Source of the DNA: Ruegeria lacuscaerulensis ITI-1157
GTDB lineage: Bacteria; Pseudomonadota; Alphaproteobacteria; Rhodobacterales; Rhodobacteraceae
Length of the DNA: 64,000 nucleotides
Direction of reading: 5' to 3'
Assembly (NCBI GenBank): GCA_000161775.1
Contig: GG704596.1
Location: 2,659,806-2,723,805 of the forward strand
Shown: in pieces, positions 19,521-28,101 of the stretch
Layout of the letters: each line of letters opens with the position of its first letter
How positions within the stretch are numbered: the stretch's first letter is position 1
The notes under the pieces: model-generated
Database searches by the model: none
What the model was told of the DNA's origin: nothing
Seen by the model: the letters and a program-made list of their open reading frames with translations, nothing else
Program-made: the position numbers and the translations under genes

Positions 19521-19558
19521 AAAAAAATCCGGTTGCGCCCCGCGCAGCCGGTTTTTTT
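19521..19558 (+). terminator. Rho-independent terminator after tsf
   Basis: CCGGTTGCGC and GCGCAGCCGG arms (one G-T pair), followed by seven T and preceded by seven A. Confidence 0.85.
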
Positions 19559-19902
19559 ATGTGAAATCCGTGGTCATGGCGATGGTGCCGAGCGCCGAAA
19601 GCGCACTATCGCGACTTGACCATTTGAGAAAGCATTGGTGGGCCTCACAATGGGGATGGGAGAGGCCCCCCAAAAATTACCGACATCGGAACGCGGACAA
19701 ATAGGCGCCCTTTGCCAGACCGGTCGGAGAGCTTGGGAAATACAAAGATCCGACCAAATGTTCCTTGGCTAAAGCCACCACTCACGGAACTTCTTCACCG
19801 TGCAAGCTTGGCCGCTTTTTGGGAAGTCATGTATTCCTTACCTTGCGTCAACTTTGGTGCGCGAGCTGCTGCTAGCAGCATCAACAAAGGCCCGAAACTT
19901 GG
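19559..19902. other. Gene-free stretch between tsf and the LuxR gene
   Basis: About 340 bases with no supported gene on either strand. A GGGCCTC/GAGGCCC inverted repeat lies at about 19640-19674. Its role is unknown. Confidence 0.4.
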
Positions 19903-20658
19903 TCACCCCTCCATGACGAACATTTGGTTTTGCAGGGATGCCTTCAACACGGCCTGGGCCGTCGTTTCGACCGAAAGCGCCTCGCGCGCCAACCTCAGGT
20001 GCTTTTCTACCGTGGCGGTCGTCAACCCCATCAAAAGCGCGATGTCCTGTGTCGTCTTCCCATCGCCGACCCATTCCAAAGCCTCACGTTGTCTTTTGGT
20101 CAACGCTCGGTTCGGGGGATGGTAGGGGAGGGTCAGGATCTTCAAATGGGCGACGTTGTTCATCAGCAGGATGTCATCGCCATGCTTTGCCCATATCTGA
20201 TCCAGTTCTTCCTGGCTGCGGGTCAAGGACGCAAGCGAAATCGCCCCCTTGGACCGAACCGACACCGATGTGAAGCTGATGGTGTATCCGACGGAGATCC
20301 CATTGGAGCGGTTGAAGTCGTAAACCTTGCGCTCCTGATCCGTCATGGCGCCGCTGGACATCATATCACGGATCATGTTCCAACTTGCCGCACCTTCATG
20401 GTTCAGCGCCCATTTCAGCATAGGGGCATGAAAATACAGGCCATCGCGCAGGAACCCATCCATGTATTCCTGGCAATGGTTGGTCAGGATCACGAAGTCT
20501 TCCGGGTCGCCCAGCGAAGTCTGTGTGCGATACTGAGTATGTCCGTAAAGCAGCCTATCAAAACCGAACTGCATCATCTGTTCCGTATGTGACGCCCAAA
20601 GTTCCTCAAGCGTTTTGACGTAGCTGAGGAAATTCAGATACTGCGTGAGCGTCATCAT
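19903..20658 (-). CDS. LuxR-family regulator with autoinducer-binding domain (solo)
   Basis: A 251-residue regulator. Residues ~15-165 fit the autoinducer-binding domain (FGFDRLLYGHTQYRT, WNMIRDMMSSG, GISVGYTISFTSV). Residues ~183-240 are the GerE-type HTH (LTKRQREALEWVGDGKTTQDIALLMGLTTATVEKHL; the final Glu-Lys-His is conserved). No luxI is present in the window, so it is an orphan receptor here. Its start overlaps the aroQ stop by ATGA, so it is co-transcribed and translationally coupled with aroQ. Confidence 0.87.
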   Translation of the reverse strand: MMTLTQYLNFLSYVKTLEELWASHTEQMMQFGFDRLLYGHTQYRTQTSLGDPEDFVILTNHCQEYMDGFLRDGLYFHAPMLKWALNHEGAASWNMIRDMMSSGAMTDQERKVYDFNRSNGISVGYTISFTSVSVRSKGAISLASLTRSQEELDQIWAKHGDDILLMNNVAHLKILTLPYHPPNRALTKRQREALEWVGDGKTTQDIALLMGLTTATVEKHLRLAREALSVETTAQAVLKASLQNQMFVMEG

Positions 20659-21104
20659 GCGCTGGCGTCTCCTTGGAAATGCCGGGCCAGCGCGTCCAAA
20701 GCCAGGATATAGCTGTAAGCGCCGAACCCGCAGATCTGACCGATTGCGACCGGAGCGATGTACGATCTGTGGCGGAAGGGTTCGCGCGCATGGATATTGG
20801 ACATATGAACCTCGATCACCGGCAACTGAACCGCAGCAAGTGCGTCCATCAGAGCAATCGAGGTGTGCGTATATGCGCCCGCGTTCAGGACAATCCCGTC
20901 ATGGACATCACGCGCCGCGTGGATCGCGTCAATCAGCGCACCTTCGGAGTTCGATTGAAAGGTCTCGACTTTCAGGCCCAGCGATTGACCGTGCGCCATG
21001 CATTGGTCTTCGAGCATCTTCAAAGTCGTATGGCCATAGACTTCGGGTTGCCGAGTTCCCAGCAAGTTCAAATTCGGGCCATTCACCACAAGAATACTGC
21101 GCAT
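20655..21104 (-). CDS. aroQ: Type II 3-dehydroquinate dehydratase
   Basis: Third step of the shikimate pathway (3-dehydroquinate to 3-dehydroshikimate). 149 residues: NGPNLNLLGTRQPEVYG with the catalytic Tyr23, FQSNSEGALID, the NAGAYTHTSIAL motif and EVHMSNIHAREPFRHRS with the catalytic His. Type II enzymes also serve quinate catabolism. The overlap with a LuxR regulator is unusual for a housekeeping aroQ. Confidence 0.95.
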   Translation of the reverse strand: MRSILVVNGPNLNLLGTRQPEVYGHTTLKMLEDQCMAHGQSLGLKVETFQSNSEGALIDAIHAARDVHDGIVLNAGAYTHTSIALMDALAAVQLPVIEVHMSNIHAREPFRHRSYIAPVAIGQICGFGAYSYILALDALARHFQGDASA

Positions 21105-21231
21105 TATCTTCGTGTCCCCATACCTGTTTCATAACCGCGAATTCAAAACGCGTCTAGCGGTGTGTGTGCTCGCAAGAAAAGCAGGCTCTCAACGGGACGC
21201 CGAGACCCGAAAAAGTCAGCAAGGCTGGAGG

Positions 21232-22233
21232 TCAGACGCCGTTCATCGTGACGACAACCTTGCCCAGCACATCACGTTGGCCAATCATCGAAAGCGCCTC
21301 GGAGGCCCTTGCAAGAGGGAAACGTGCAGTAATGCGCGGGCGGATCTTTCCGGTCGAATAGAGGTCGAACAACTCGCGAAGGTTTTCCGCGTGGCCCTTG
21401 GGATCGCGAAAGACCGACGCCCCCCAGAATACTCCGACGATCGAGCACCCTTTCAACAGGGGCAGGTTCAGCGGAATATTCGGGATGCCAGCCGGAAACC
21501 CGACGACCAGATAGCGGCCATTCCACGCCATGGCCCGCAATGAAGGTTCGGCATAATCCCCGCCGACCGCATCATAGACCACGTCAACGCCTTCTCCACC
21601 GGAAAGTTTCTTGATTTCGGACGACAGCGCCTTTTGCCCGGCTCGGTCCAGGTCTCGCGGATAGATGACGGCCTCGTCCGCACCCAGTTCCTTGCAGAAA
21701 TCGGCCTTACCTTGGGAAGATACGCCGGCAATGACCCGCGCACCCATTGCCTTGCCCAATTCGATGGCTGCCGATCCAACACCACCCGCGGCCCCCAGGA
21801 CCAGCATGGTTTCACCAGCCCGCAGTGCGGCACGGTCCTTGAGCGCATGATAAGAGGTGCCATAGGTGAATACAAAACAGGCCGCGTCCTCGTATGGCAT
21901 CGTTTCGGGAATTCTGACCGCTGCTGTGGCTGGAACGCAAGTCTTCTCGGCAAAGCCACCGTGTCCCGTCAGCGCAAGGACCCGATCACCGACCTGTAGC
22001 CCCGAGACACCTTCGCCCACCGCAAGCACATCGCCCGCGACTTCACCCCCTGGCGCAAATGGGCGCGGGGGCTTCATCTGATACAGATCCCGGATAATCA
22101 ACGTGTCGGGAAAATTCACCCCGGCCGCACGCACACCGATCAGCACCTGGCCTTTCTTCGGCTCGGGGTCGGGCAGGGTGGTCAGTTCCAGAGTTTCCGG
22201 CCCGCCGGGTGCGACGCTGAGTAATGCTTGCAT
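21232..22233 (-). CDS. NADPH:quinone oxidoreductase family protein (MDR, zinc-free)
   Basis: A 333-residue MDR protein with GVRAAGVNFPDTLIIRDLYQ and FAPGGEVAGDVLAVGEGVSG in the GroES half. The dinucleotide-binding turn is LVLGAAGGVGSAAIELGKAM (about residue 145). There is no zinc cysteine set. This branch contains quinone reductases and acrylyl-CoA/enoyl reductases. It is divergent from the SDR gene at 22376, so a shared control region is likely. Confidence 0.87.
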   Translation of the reverse strand: MQALLSVAPGGPETLELTTLPDPEPKKGQVLIGVRAAGVNFPDTLIIRDLYQMKPPRPFAPGGEVAGDVLAVGEGVSGLQVGDRVLALTGHGGFAEKTCVPATAAVRIPETMPYEDAACFVFTYGTSYHALKDRAALRAGETMLVLGAAGGVGSAAIELGKAMGARVIAGVSSQGKADFCKELGADEAVIYPRDLDRAGQKALSSEIKKLSGGEGVDVVYDAVGGDYAEPSLRAMAWNGRYLVVGFPAGIPNIPLNLPLLKGCSIVGVFWGASVFRDPKGHAENLRELFDLYSTGKIRPRITARFPLARASEALSMIGQRDVLGKVVVTMNGV

Positions 22234-22307
22234 TGGTTATTCCGATCCTCGCCTTTTGTTGGCTCAAGGGTCCGCAGGTGGCACGCGGTTGTCAAGGCGG
22301 ATGTGAA

Positions 22308-22321
22308 ATGCAATTCTGCAT
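22308..22321. promoter_or_regulatory. Candidate operator between the oxidoreductase and SDR genes
   Basis: The inverted repeat ATGCA-ATTC-TGCAT, flanked by GTGAAAT on both sides, lies 54-68 bases before the SDR start. IclR-family operators are short palindromes of this size, and an IclR gene lies at 24278. Confidence 0.4.
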
Positions 22322-22375
22322 AGTGAAATCGGTCGGGCCTTGTGCCCGGACCTTACCAAAGGATTGGGGAGGCTC

Positions 22376-23194
22376 ATGACACCAGAAAACCTGTTCTCGC
22401 TGAACGGAAAAACGGCATTGGTGACCGGAGGCGCAACCGGAATCGGGCGCATGGCCGCCGAAGCATTGGTGCGCGCCGGGGCCCGCGTATTGATTGCCTC
22501 GCGAAAGGGCGAGGCGTGTGAAGCCGTGGCCGCGGAATTGAACGCCCTCGACGCACCTGGAACAGCCGAGGGGTTCGCTGGTGACGTCAGCAGCGAGGCT
22601 GGGATCGATTCCCTGGTTGATGAAGTGAAAGACAGAACCGAAACACTTGAGATACTTATGAATAATGCGGGCGTTTCGTGGGGTGCTCCACTGGGTCAGT
22701 TTCCCTATGACGCCTGGGACAAGGTGATGTCGGTCAATGTGGCGGGGATATTCCACCTCACGCAGAAGTTGCTTCCTTTGCTGATGAAATCCGCCAACGA
22801 CGACGACCCGGCGCGGGTGGTCAATGTCGCCTCGGTCATGGGCGAGGTGCCGATGGGCGACGGAGCCTACAGTTACTCGGCATCCAAGGCCGCGGTCATT
22901 CATCTGACAAAGATCCTGGCCAAAGAGCTGGCGCCCTATCGGGTCACGGTGAACGCACTGGCACCCGGGCCTTTCGTGTCCCGTATGACGGCCTTCGCCA
23001 CCGCCGACGAGGACAAGCGCGAGAAGGTCGGCAAGTCAGTTCCGTTGGGTCGCGTGGGGCGCGAAGACGACATTGCCGGAAGCATGCTGTTTCTGTGTGG
23101 TCGCGGCGGCAGCTATGTCACTGGTGGTGTGATCCCGATTTCCGGCGGCATCAATGTCTTGACCGGGGGGAATATCTTTGCCGAAGCCATGTAA
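22376..23194 (+). CDS. Short-chain dehydrogenase/reductase (3-oxoacyl reductase-like)
   Basis: A 272-residue SDR. The ATG at 22376 follows GGGGAGG. The cofactor motif TGGATGIG (about residue 17), NNAGVSWG, the catalytic Ser in NVASVMGE and the YSASK pair are all present. The C-terminal GRVGREDDIAGSMLFLCGRG and ISGG motifs resemble RhlG/FabG-like 3-oxoacyl reductases. It heads a plus-strand run with the phosphotransferase, IclR, hydrolase and TesB genes. Confidence 0.88.
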   Translation: MTPENLFSLNGKTALVTGGATGIGRMAAEALVRAGARVLIASRKGEACEAVAAELNALDAPGTAEGFAGDVSSEAGIDSLVDEVKDRTETLEILMNNAGVSWGAPLGQFPYDAWDKVMSVNVAGIFHLTQKLLPLLMKSANDDDPARVVNVASVMGEVPMGDGAYSYSASKAAVIHLTKILAKELAPYRVTVNALAPGPFVSRMTAFATADEDKREKVGKSVPLGRVGREDDIAGSMLFLCGRGGSYVTGGVIPISGGINVLTGGNIFAEAM

Positions 23195-23236
23195 CGGTCG
23201 GCGTCCCGGGGTGGACGCCCGAAAGGGACGCGCGAC

Positions 23237-24274
23237 ATGACCAATGACGCCAACGAACTGGACGTTGCGGCAGTCGATGCCTATCTCGGCGCGCATCTGC
23301 CGGGCTATCGCGGTCCGCTCGAAGCCACCAAATTCGCGGTCGGGCAATCCAACCCGACCTACGAATTGCGGACGCCCGAACGATCCTATGTCCTGCGTCG
23401 CAAACCTCCGGGCGCGTTGCTGAAATCCGCCCACGCCGTCGATCGCGAATACCGGGTTCAAGGCGCTCTGGAGGGCAGCAAGGTTCCGGTTCCGCGCATG
23501 CTTCTGTTGTGCGAAGACGAGTCGGTGATCGGCTCGGCCTTCTACGTCATGGAGCGGCTGGAAGGGCGCATCTTCCTTGAACCCACGATGAAAGGCGAAA
23601 GCAAAGAAACCCGCCGCGCAGTCCTGCACGAGATGAACCGGGTGCTGGCCGAGTTGCACATGGTCGATATCGACGCGGTCGGTCTGTCGGACTATGGCCC
23701 GACGGGCAACTACTATGAGCGGCAGATTTCGCGCTGGACGAAACAGTACCGCGCCTCTGAAACCGGAGCCATCGATGAGATGGACCGATTGATCGCGGCG
23801 CTGACCGCCTCGGTCCCCGAGGAAGACGGGCAGCGGACGCTTGTTCACGGCGATTATCGCATCGACAACCTGATGTTCGAAACCGACGGCACGCGCTGCT
23901 TAGGCGTTCTGGATTGGGAGCTGTCGACGATCGGCCACCCCTATGCCGATCTGGCCGCGGTCATCATGCAATGGCAGATGCCGCCCGGAAAAGAGGGGCG
24001 CGGCTTGGCCGGCATCGACCGTGCCGCACTTGGCCTTCCGTCCGATGCGGAATTCATCGCCGAATACTGTGCCCGGCGCGGGCTGCCCGGCATCGACAAT
24101 TTCGGCTTCTACCTGGCGTTCAATTTCTTCCGGATGGCCGCCATCCTGCAGGGGGTCTACAAAAGGGCGCTGGACGGCAACGCATCCGATCCGACCCGTG
24201 CGCAGGCCTTCGGTGCCTATGTTCCGATCTTCGCCGAACACGGGCTTGCGGCCCTGGAAACGCGGGGCGATTGA
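23237..24274 (+). CDS. Phosphotransferase family protein (acyl-CoA dehydrogenase associated)
   Basis: A 345-residue APH/choline-kinase fold protein: nucleotide loop KFAVGQSNPTYELRTPERSY, the catalytic LVHGDYRIDNLMFE and the metal-binding VLDWELSTIGHPYADLA. This subfamily is fused to or encoded beside acyl-CoA dehydrogenases (ACAD10/11-like), where it may phosphorylate 4-hydroxyacyl-CoA. Here an acyl-CoA dehydrogenase gene (gcdH) lies 4 kb away. The IclR gene starts 3 bases after its stop. Confidence 0.87.
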   Translation: MTNDANELDVAAVDAYLGAHLPGYRGPLEATKFAVGQSNPTYELRTPERSYVLRRKPPGALLKSAHAVDREYRVQGALEGSKVPVPRMLLLCEDESVIGSAFYVMERLEGRIFLEPTMKGESKETRRAVLHEMNRVLAELHMVDIDAVGLSDYGPTGNYYERQISRWTKQYRASETGAIDEMDRLIAALTASVPEEDGQRTLVHGDYRIDNLMFETDGTRCLGVLDWELSTIGHPYADLAAVIMQWQMPPGKEGRGLAGIDRAALGLPSDAEFIAEYCARRGLPGIDNFGFYLAFNFFRMAAILQGVYKRALDGNASDPTRAQAFGAYVPIFAEHGLAALETRGD

Positions 24275-24277
24275 ACA

Positions 24278-25072
24278 GTGACCACCCGTCGGACACAGCC
24301 GGAACCGGATGAAAAGGACCGCAACTTCGTGACGGCCCTGGCCCGAGGGCTGCAAATCCTGCGGGCATTCCGGCACGGCGATACCGCGCTGAGCAATACC
24401 GACTTTGCCGAACGCACCGGCCTTCCCAAGCCGACCATATCCCGGTTGACGCATACGCTGTGCCAATTGGGGTACCTGGTGCAGGATCAGCCCGGCAGCG
24501 CCTATCGTCTGGGGGTCGGGGTCCTGCGGCTGGGCTTCGGCGTTCTGGGCAGCACCGATATCTGCGAACGCGCCGGAGAGGTTCTGCGTGAACTGCGCGT
24601 CGGCGCCAACCCCTATCTGACGGCGGCCCTGGGCGAAGCGCACCGGGCCGAGGTCGTCTATGTAGCCGTCAGCCGATCCACCCAGAACGTCGCGCTGACG
24701 ATGCATGTCGGCTCACGGTTGCCGCTGTTCTCGTCGGCGATGGGGCGCGCCATTCTGGTGGGCATGACCCCCGGCCAACGCGCCGCCGCCGTCGAGGCGG
24801 CCCAGCAGGATCTGGGGTTGCAACGCGACGATCTTCTGCGATCGATAGAAATGGCGCAGGATGAATATGTTGCGCGCGGTTATTGCACCGGTTTTTCGCT
24901 GTGGCGCGATGACGTGCACGCGATTTCGGTGCCGGTTCCCTCGTCCGATGACGGGCGGGTGTTCGGCCTGAACATCGGCGGCCCAAGCTTCTATGTGACG
25001 CCTGAAGAACTTGCCTCGGAACACGCCGCCAGACTGATCGACGCGGCCAAGCAACTGAGCCTGCGCCCATGA
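24278..25072 (+). CDS. IclR-family transcriptional regulator
   Basis: A 264-residue regulator starting at GTG. N-terminal winged HTH (about 12-75: FVTALARGLQILRAF, NTDFAERTGLPKPTISRLTH) and C-terminal effector domain (about 90-260, including SRLPLFSSAMGRAIL and ARGYCTGFSLWRDDVHAISV). IclR proteins usually control the adjacent catabolic genes. It overlaps the serine hydrolase gene by ATGA. Confidence 0.92.
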   Translation: MTTRRTQPEPDEKDRNFVTALARGLQILRAFRHGDTALSNTDFAERTGLPKPTISRLTHTLCQLGYLVQDQPGSAYRLGVGVLRLGFGVLGSTDICERAGEVLRELRVGANPYLTAALGEAHRAEVVYVAVSRSTQNVALTMHVGSRLPLFSSAMGRAILVGMTPGQRAAAVEAAQQDLGLQRDDLLRSIEMAQDEYVARGYCTGFSLWRDDVHAISVPVPSSDDGRVFGLNIGGPSFYVTPEELASEHAARLIDAAKQLSLRP

Positions 25073-26286
25073 CCTTTGATCGAACACGGCTGAACCGCAT
25101 CAATAATTGGATGCAAGCCTATGTCGATACGAAAAAATATCCCGGCTTCTCGGTTCTGTTGCGCCAGGGCGGTGATGAGGTGCATTTTCACGCCTGCGGT
25201 CAGCGCAGTATCGAAACCGGCTTGCCCTTCACGCGCGACACGATCGTGCGCATCTATTCCATGACCAAGCCGATCACCTCGGTTGCGTTGATGATGCTGG
25301 CCGAACGGGGGCTGTTTCACCTGGATGCCCAAGTGTCCGAGTTTTTGCCCGAATTCCTGGACATGCAGGCGCTGATCCCGAATGCGACACGGTTGGATCA
25401 GACCGAACCGGCGCCGTCGCCGACGCTGCACCAATTGCTGACCCATACCAGCGGGCTGAGCTATCCGTTCAATCCGGGCCTTCTGCCGGCGGAGATGGAT
25501 GCGCGCGACCTGGTCTTCAAGCCCGATCAAGGCTGTCTGGCCGACCAGGTGAGGACGCTGGCCGATCTGCCGCTGGCCTTCCAGCCGGGCGCGCGTTGGG
25601 AATATTCGGTGGGCATCGACGTGATCGGGCGCGTGATCGAAGTTGCATCCGGCCGGACGCTGGACCGGTTCCTGGCCGATAACGTGTTTGCGCCGCTGGG
25701 CATGACGGAAACCGGCTTTTCCGTTCCCGCGCGGGCAGGGGATCGGTTCGCTTCCCTGTACACCCCGCTCGAGGGAGACGCGATGGCGCTGAACTCCGCC
25801 AAAGCGGGCAATGAGACGCTGCGGCTGGTCGATCAGCCCGGCGAGTCGGCCTTCGAGGCAGCTACGTTGTTTTCCGGTGGCGGCGGGCTGGTCGGCACCA
25901 TCGACGACTATGCCCGTTTCGCCGACATGCTGCGCTATCGGGGCGCCGGTAACGGCAATCGTTTGCTGGGGCCAAGAACCGTGGATTTCATGCTGCGCAA
26001 CCACTTGCCGGGCGACATTGCATCAATGGGACCGCAGAGTTTCGCCGAGCAGCCGATGGAAGGCGTGGGGTTCGGCATCGGCGGTGCAGTGGTGCTGGAC
26101 CCGGCCCGCGCCCGCACGCCCGGCTCGGTCGGAGATTTCAGCTGGGGCGGCATGGCGTCCACATTTTTCTGGATCGATCCGGTGCTCGATCTGACCGTGG
26201 TATTCTTCACGCAACTGGCACCGTCCAGTTCCTATCCGTCGCGATCCCAGTTGAAGGCGCTGGTCCAGGCCGCCCTGATTGAATGA
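25069..26286 (+). CDS. Serine hydrolase of the beta-lactamase/esterase (class C-like) family
   Basis: A 405-residue penicillin-binding-protein-like fold. The catalytic SxxK is SMTKPITS (about residue 65), the second motif is YSVGID near residue 180, and SWGGMASTFFWIDP occupies the third motif. No signal peptide is seen, which favours a cytoplasmic esterase (EstB/LovD-like acyltransferase) over an antibiotic-hydrolysing enzyme. The context suggests an ester or acyl-thioester substrate. Confidence 0.85.
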   Translation: MTFDRTRLNRINNWMQAYVDTKKYPGFSVLLRQGGDEVHFHACGQRSIETGLPFTRDTIVRIYSMTKPITSVALMMLAERGLFHLDAQVSEFLPEFLDMQALIPNATRLDQTEPAPSPTLHQLLTHTSGLSYPFNPGLLPAEMDARDLVFKPDQGCLADQVRTLADLPLAFQPGARWEYSVGIDVIGRVIEVASGRTLDRFLADNVFAPLGMTETGFSVPARAGDRFASLYTPLEGDAMALNSAKAGNETLRLVDQPGESAFEAATLFSGGGGLVGTIDDYARFADMLRYRGAGNGNRLLGPRTVDFMLRNHLPGDIASMGPQSFAEQPMEGVGFGIGGAVVLDPARARTPGSVGDFSWGGMASTFFWIDPVLDLTVVFFTQLAPSSSYPSRSQLKALVQAALIE

Positions 26287-26338
26287 CCGTCGCGGGGCTG
26301 CTAGGCGAGGCCTGAACCGTGATTCCGGAGACACGCCC

Positions 26339-27207
26339 ATGACTGAAGCCGAACGCATTCTGCTGGACCTGCTGGATATCGAACGCCTCGAGGTGGACCT
26401 GTTCCGCGGCGTCTGCTCGGGCGGGGAAACGCCCACGCGGATTTTCGGCGGCCAGGTGATCGCCCAGGCGCTTGCGGCGGCGTACAGACGGTCGAGGACC
26501 GTTTGTGCCATTCGTTGCACGCCTATTTCATCCGCCCCGGTGACCCGGATATTCCGGTTGTTTATCAAGTGGATCGCGCACGAGACGGAGGCAGTTTCAC
26601 GACCCGCCGCGTGGTGGCGATTCAGCACGGCAAGCAGATCCTGAACATGTCGGCCTCGTTCCACATTCAGGACGAGGGATGGGAACACCAGCACCCGATG
26701 CCGGAGGTCGCGCCGCCCGAGCAGCACCCCTCGCGCGATGAGTTGCGGCAAAGGTACCTTGAACGCGTACCGGACCACCTGCGCGCGGAACTGCTGCGTG
26801 AACGCCCGATCGAAGTGCGCGAGGTCGATCCGCTGGACATCTTTCAACCCGCAAAGGCCGATGACCGCAATTTCCTGTGGTTCCGCATGGGCGCCGCCGA
26901 TCAGGCCGATCACGTCACGCAGCATCTGCTGCTGGCCTATGCATCCGACATGGCGCTGCTGAGCTCGGGGATGCGGCCGCATGGGCTGAGTTGGTTCACC
27001 GGAGAGATCAACGGCGCCAGTCTGGACCATGCGATCTGGTTCCACGCGCCGGTGCAATTCCAGAACTGGCACCTGTACGCGATGGATGCGCCGTGGACGG
27101 GGCAGGGGCGCAGCTTCAACCGCGGTGCGATCTATGCGCAGGACGGTACGCTGGTGGCGTCGGTGGCGCAGGAAGGTCTGCTGCGCCGCGCCCGGAAAAA
27201 ACGTTAG
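26339..27207 (+). pseudogene. tesB: Acyl-CoA thioesterase II, frameshifted in this sequence
   Basis: Double hot-dog thioesterase that hydrolyses acyl-CoA to free acid and CoA. It begins MTEAERILLDLLDIERLEVD with FGGQVIAQALAAAY. The frame then breaks near 26486-26488, where one base appears to be missing. The next frame continues TVEDRLCHSLHAYFIRPGD through the second hot dog (LLAYASDMALLSSGM, NRGAIYAQDGTLVASVAQEG). The rest is fully conserved, so a sequencing error or a very recent mutation is likely. Confidence 0.85.
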
Positions 27208-27971
27208 ATGTCTCCGACAAACTTTTGATTTAGCTTCCGCATTCCGCTCAGCCAGCGGTCATAATCGGCAGTTTTCAGCCGCATGTAGTCCAGAACCTGC
27301 GGATGCGGAAGCACCAGAAAAGTCTCGGCGCGGATGGCGTCGACGCAGGCCTGGGCCACGTCCTCGGGTTCGAGCATTCCATCGATCGAGGCAACCGAAT
27401 CCTCGAATCCCCTGGTCATTTCCGAGCGCACCGCCTGGGGGCAAAGAACCGATACGCAGAGACCCTTGTCGCCATAGGTCAGCGCCAGCCATTCGGCAAA
27501 ACCCACGGCCGCGTGTTTGGTCACGCCATAGGGTGCCGCACCGGGCTGATTCAGCAGACCGGCGGCCGAGGCGGTCGTCAGAATATAGCCGCCACCGCGC
27601 GCGACCATGCGCGGCACCAGAAGGCGGGCCGTCCAGACATGCGACATCACATTGATTTTCCAGATCCGGTCCCAGTGGTCGTCGGGCACGTCCAGACCGC
27701 CCAGGGTCAGGATCCCGGCATTGGCACAGAACAAATCGATCGGGCCGACCGAGGCCTCGACGTTGTCGATCAGATCACGGATGTCTTCCTCATTGGCCAC
27801 GTCGCATCGGATCGCATGACCACCAATGGTGCTGGCAACCGTCTGGGCGCCATCCAGATCAATATCGGCGCAAATAACCCGAGCACCTTCACGGGCGAAC
27901 CGCGCGGCCAAACCTTTGCCGATACCATGGGCCGCGCCGGTGATGACAGCGATCTTGTCCTGCAATTCCAT
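27204..27971 (-). CDS. Short-chain dehydrogenase/reductase
   Basis: A 255-residue SDR: TGAAHGIGKGLAARFA cofactor loop, CDVANEEDIRDL, NAGILTLGG, the catalytic Ser in TTASAAGLL and YGVTK. The substrate is unknown. It converges with tesB (four-base overlap of the stops) and lies 130 bases downstream of gcdH on the same strand, beyond a terminator-like hairpin. Confidence 0.88.
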   Translation of the reverse strand: MELQDKIAVITGAAHGIGKGLAARFAREGARVICADIDLDGAQTVASTIGGHAIRCDVANEEDIRDLIDNVEASVGPIDLFCANAGILTLGGLDVPDDHWDRIWKINVMSHVWTARLLVPRMVARGGGYILTTASAAGLLNQPGAAPYGVTKHAAVGFAEWLALTYGDKGLCVSVLCPQAVRSEMTRGFEDSVASIDGMLEPEDVAQACVDAIRAETFLVLPHPQVLDYMRLKTADYDRWLSGMRKLNQKFVGDI

Positions 27972-28018
27972 CTTCGTGTTCCGCCTTCATTGGTTTCGCT
28001 ATCGACGGTAACAGCATG

Positions 28019-28049
28019 AAAACACGCCGCCAACGTGGACGTGGCGGCG
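28019..28049 (-). terminator. Terminator-like hairpin after gcdH
   Basis: On the minus strand, CGCCGCCA and its complement around CGTCCACGT, followed by TGTTTT. Confidence 0.55.
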
Positions 28050-28101
28050 TTGGCTTTTCAGTTATTTACCATAATACAGATTACACGACATTCGTGTAAG
28101 A

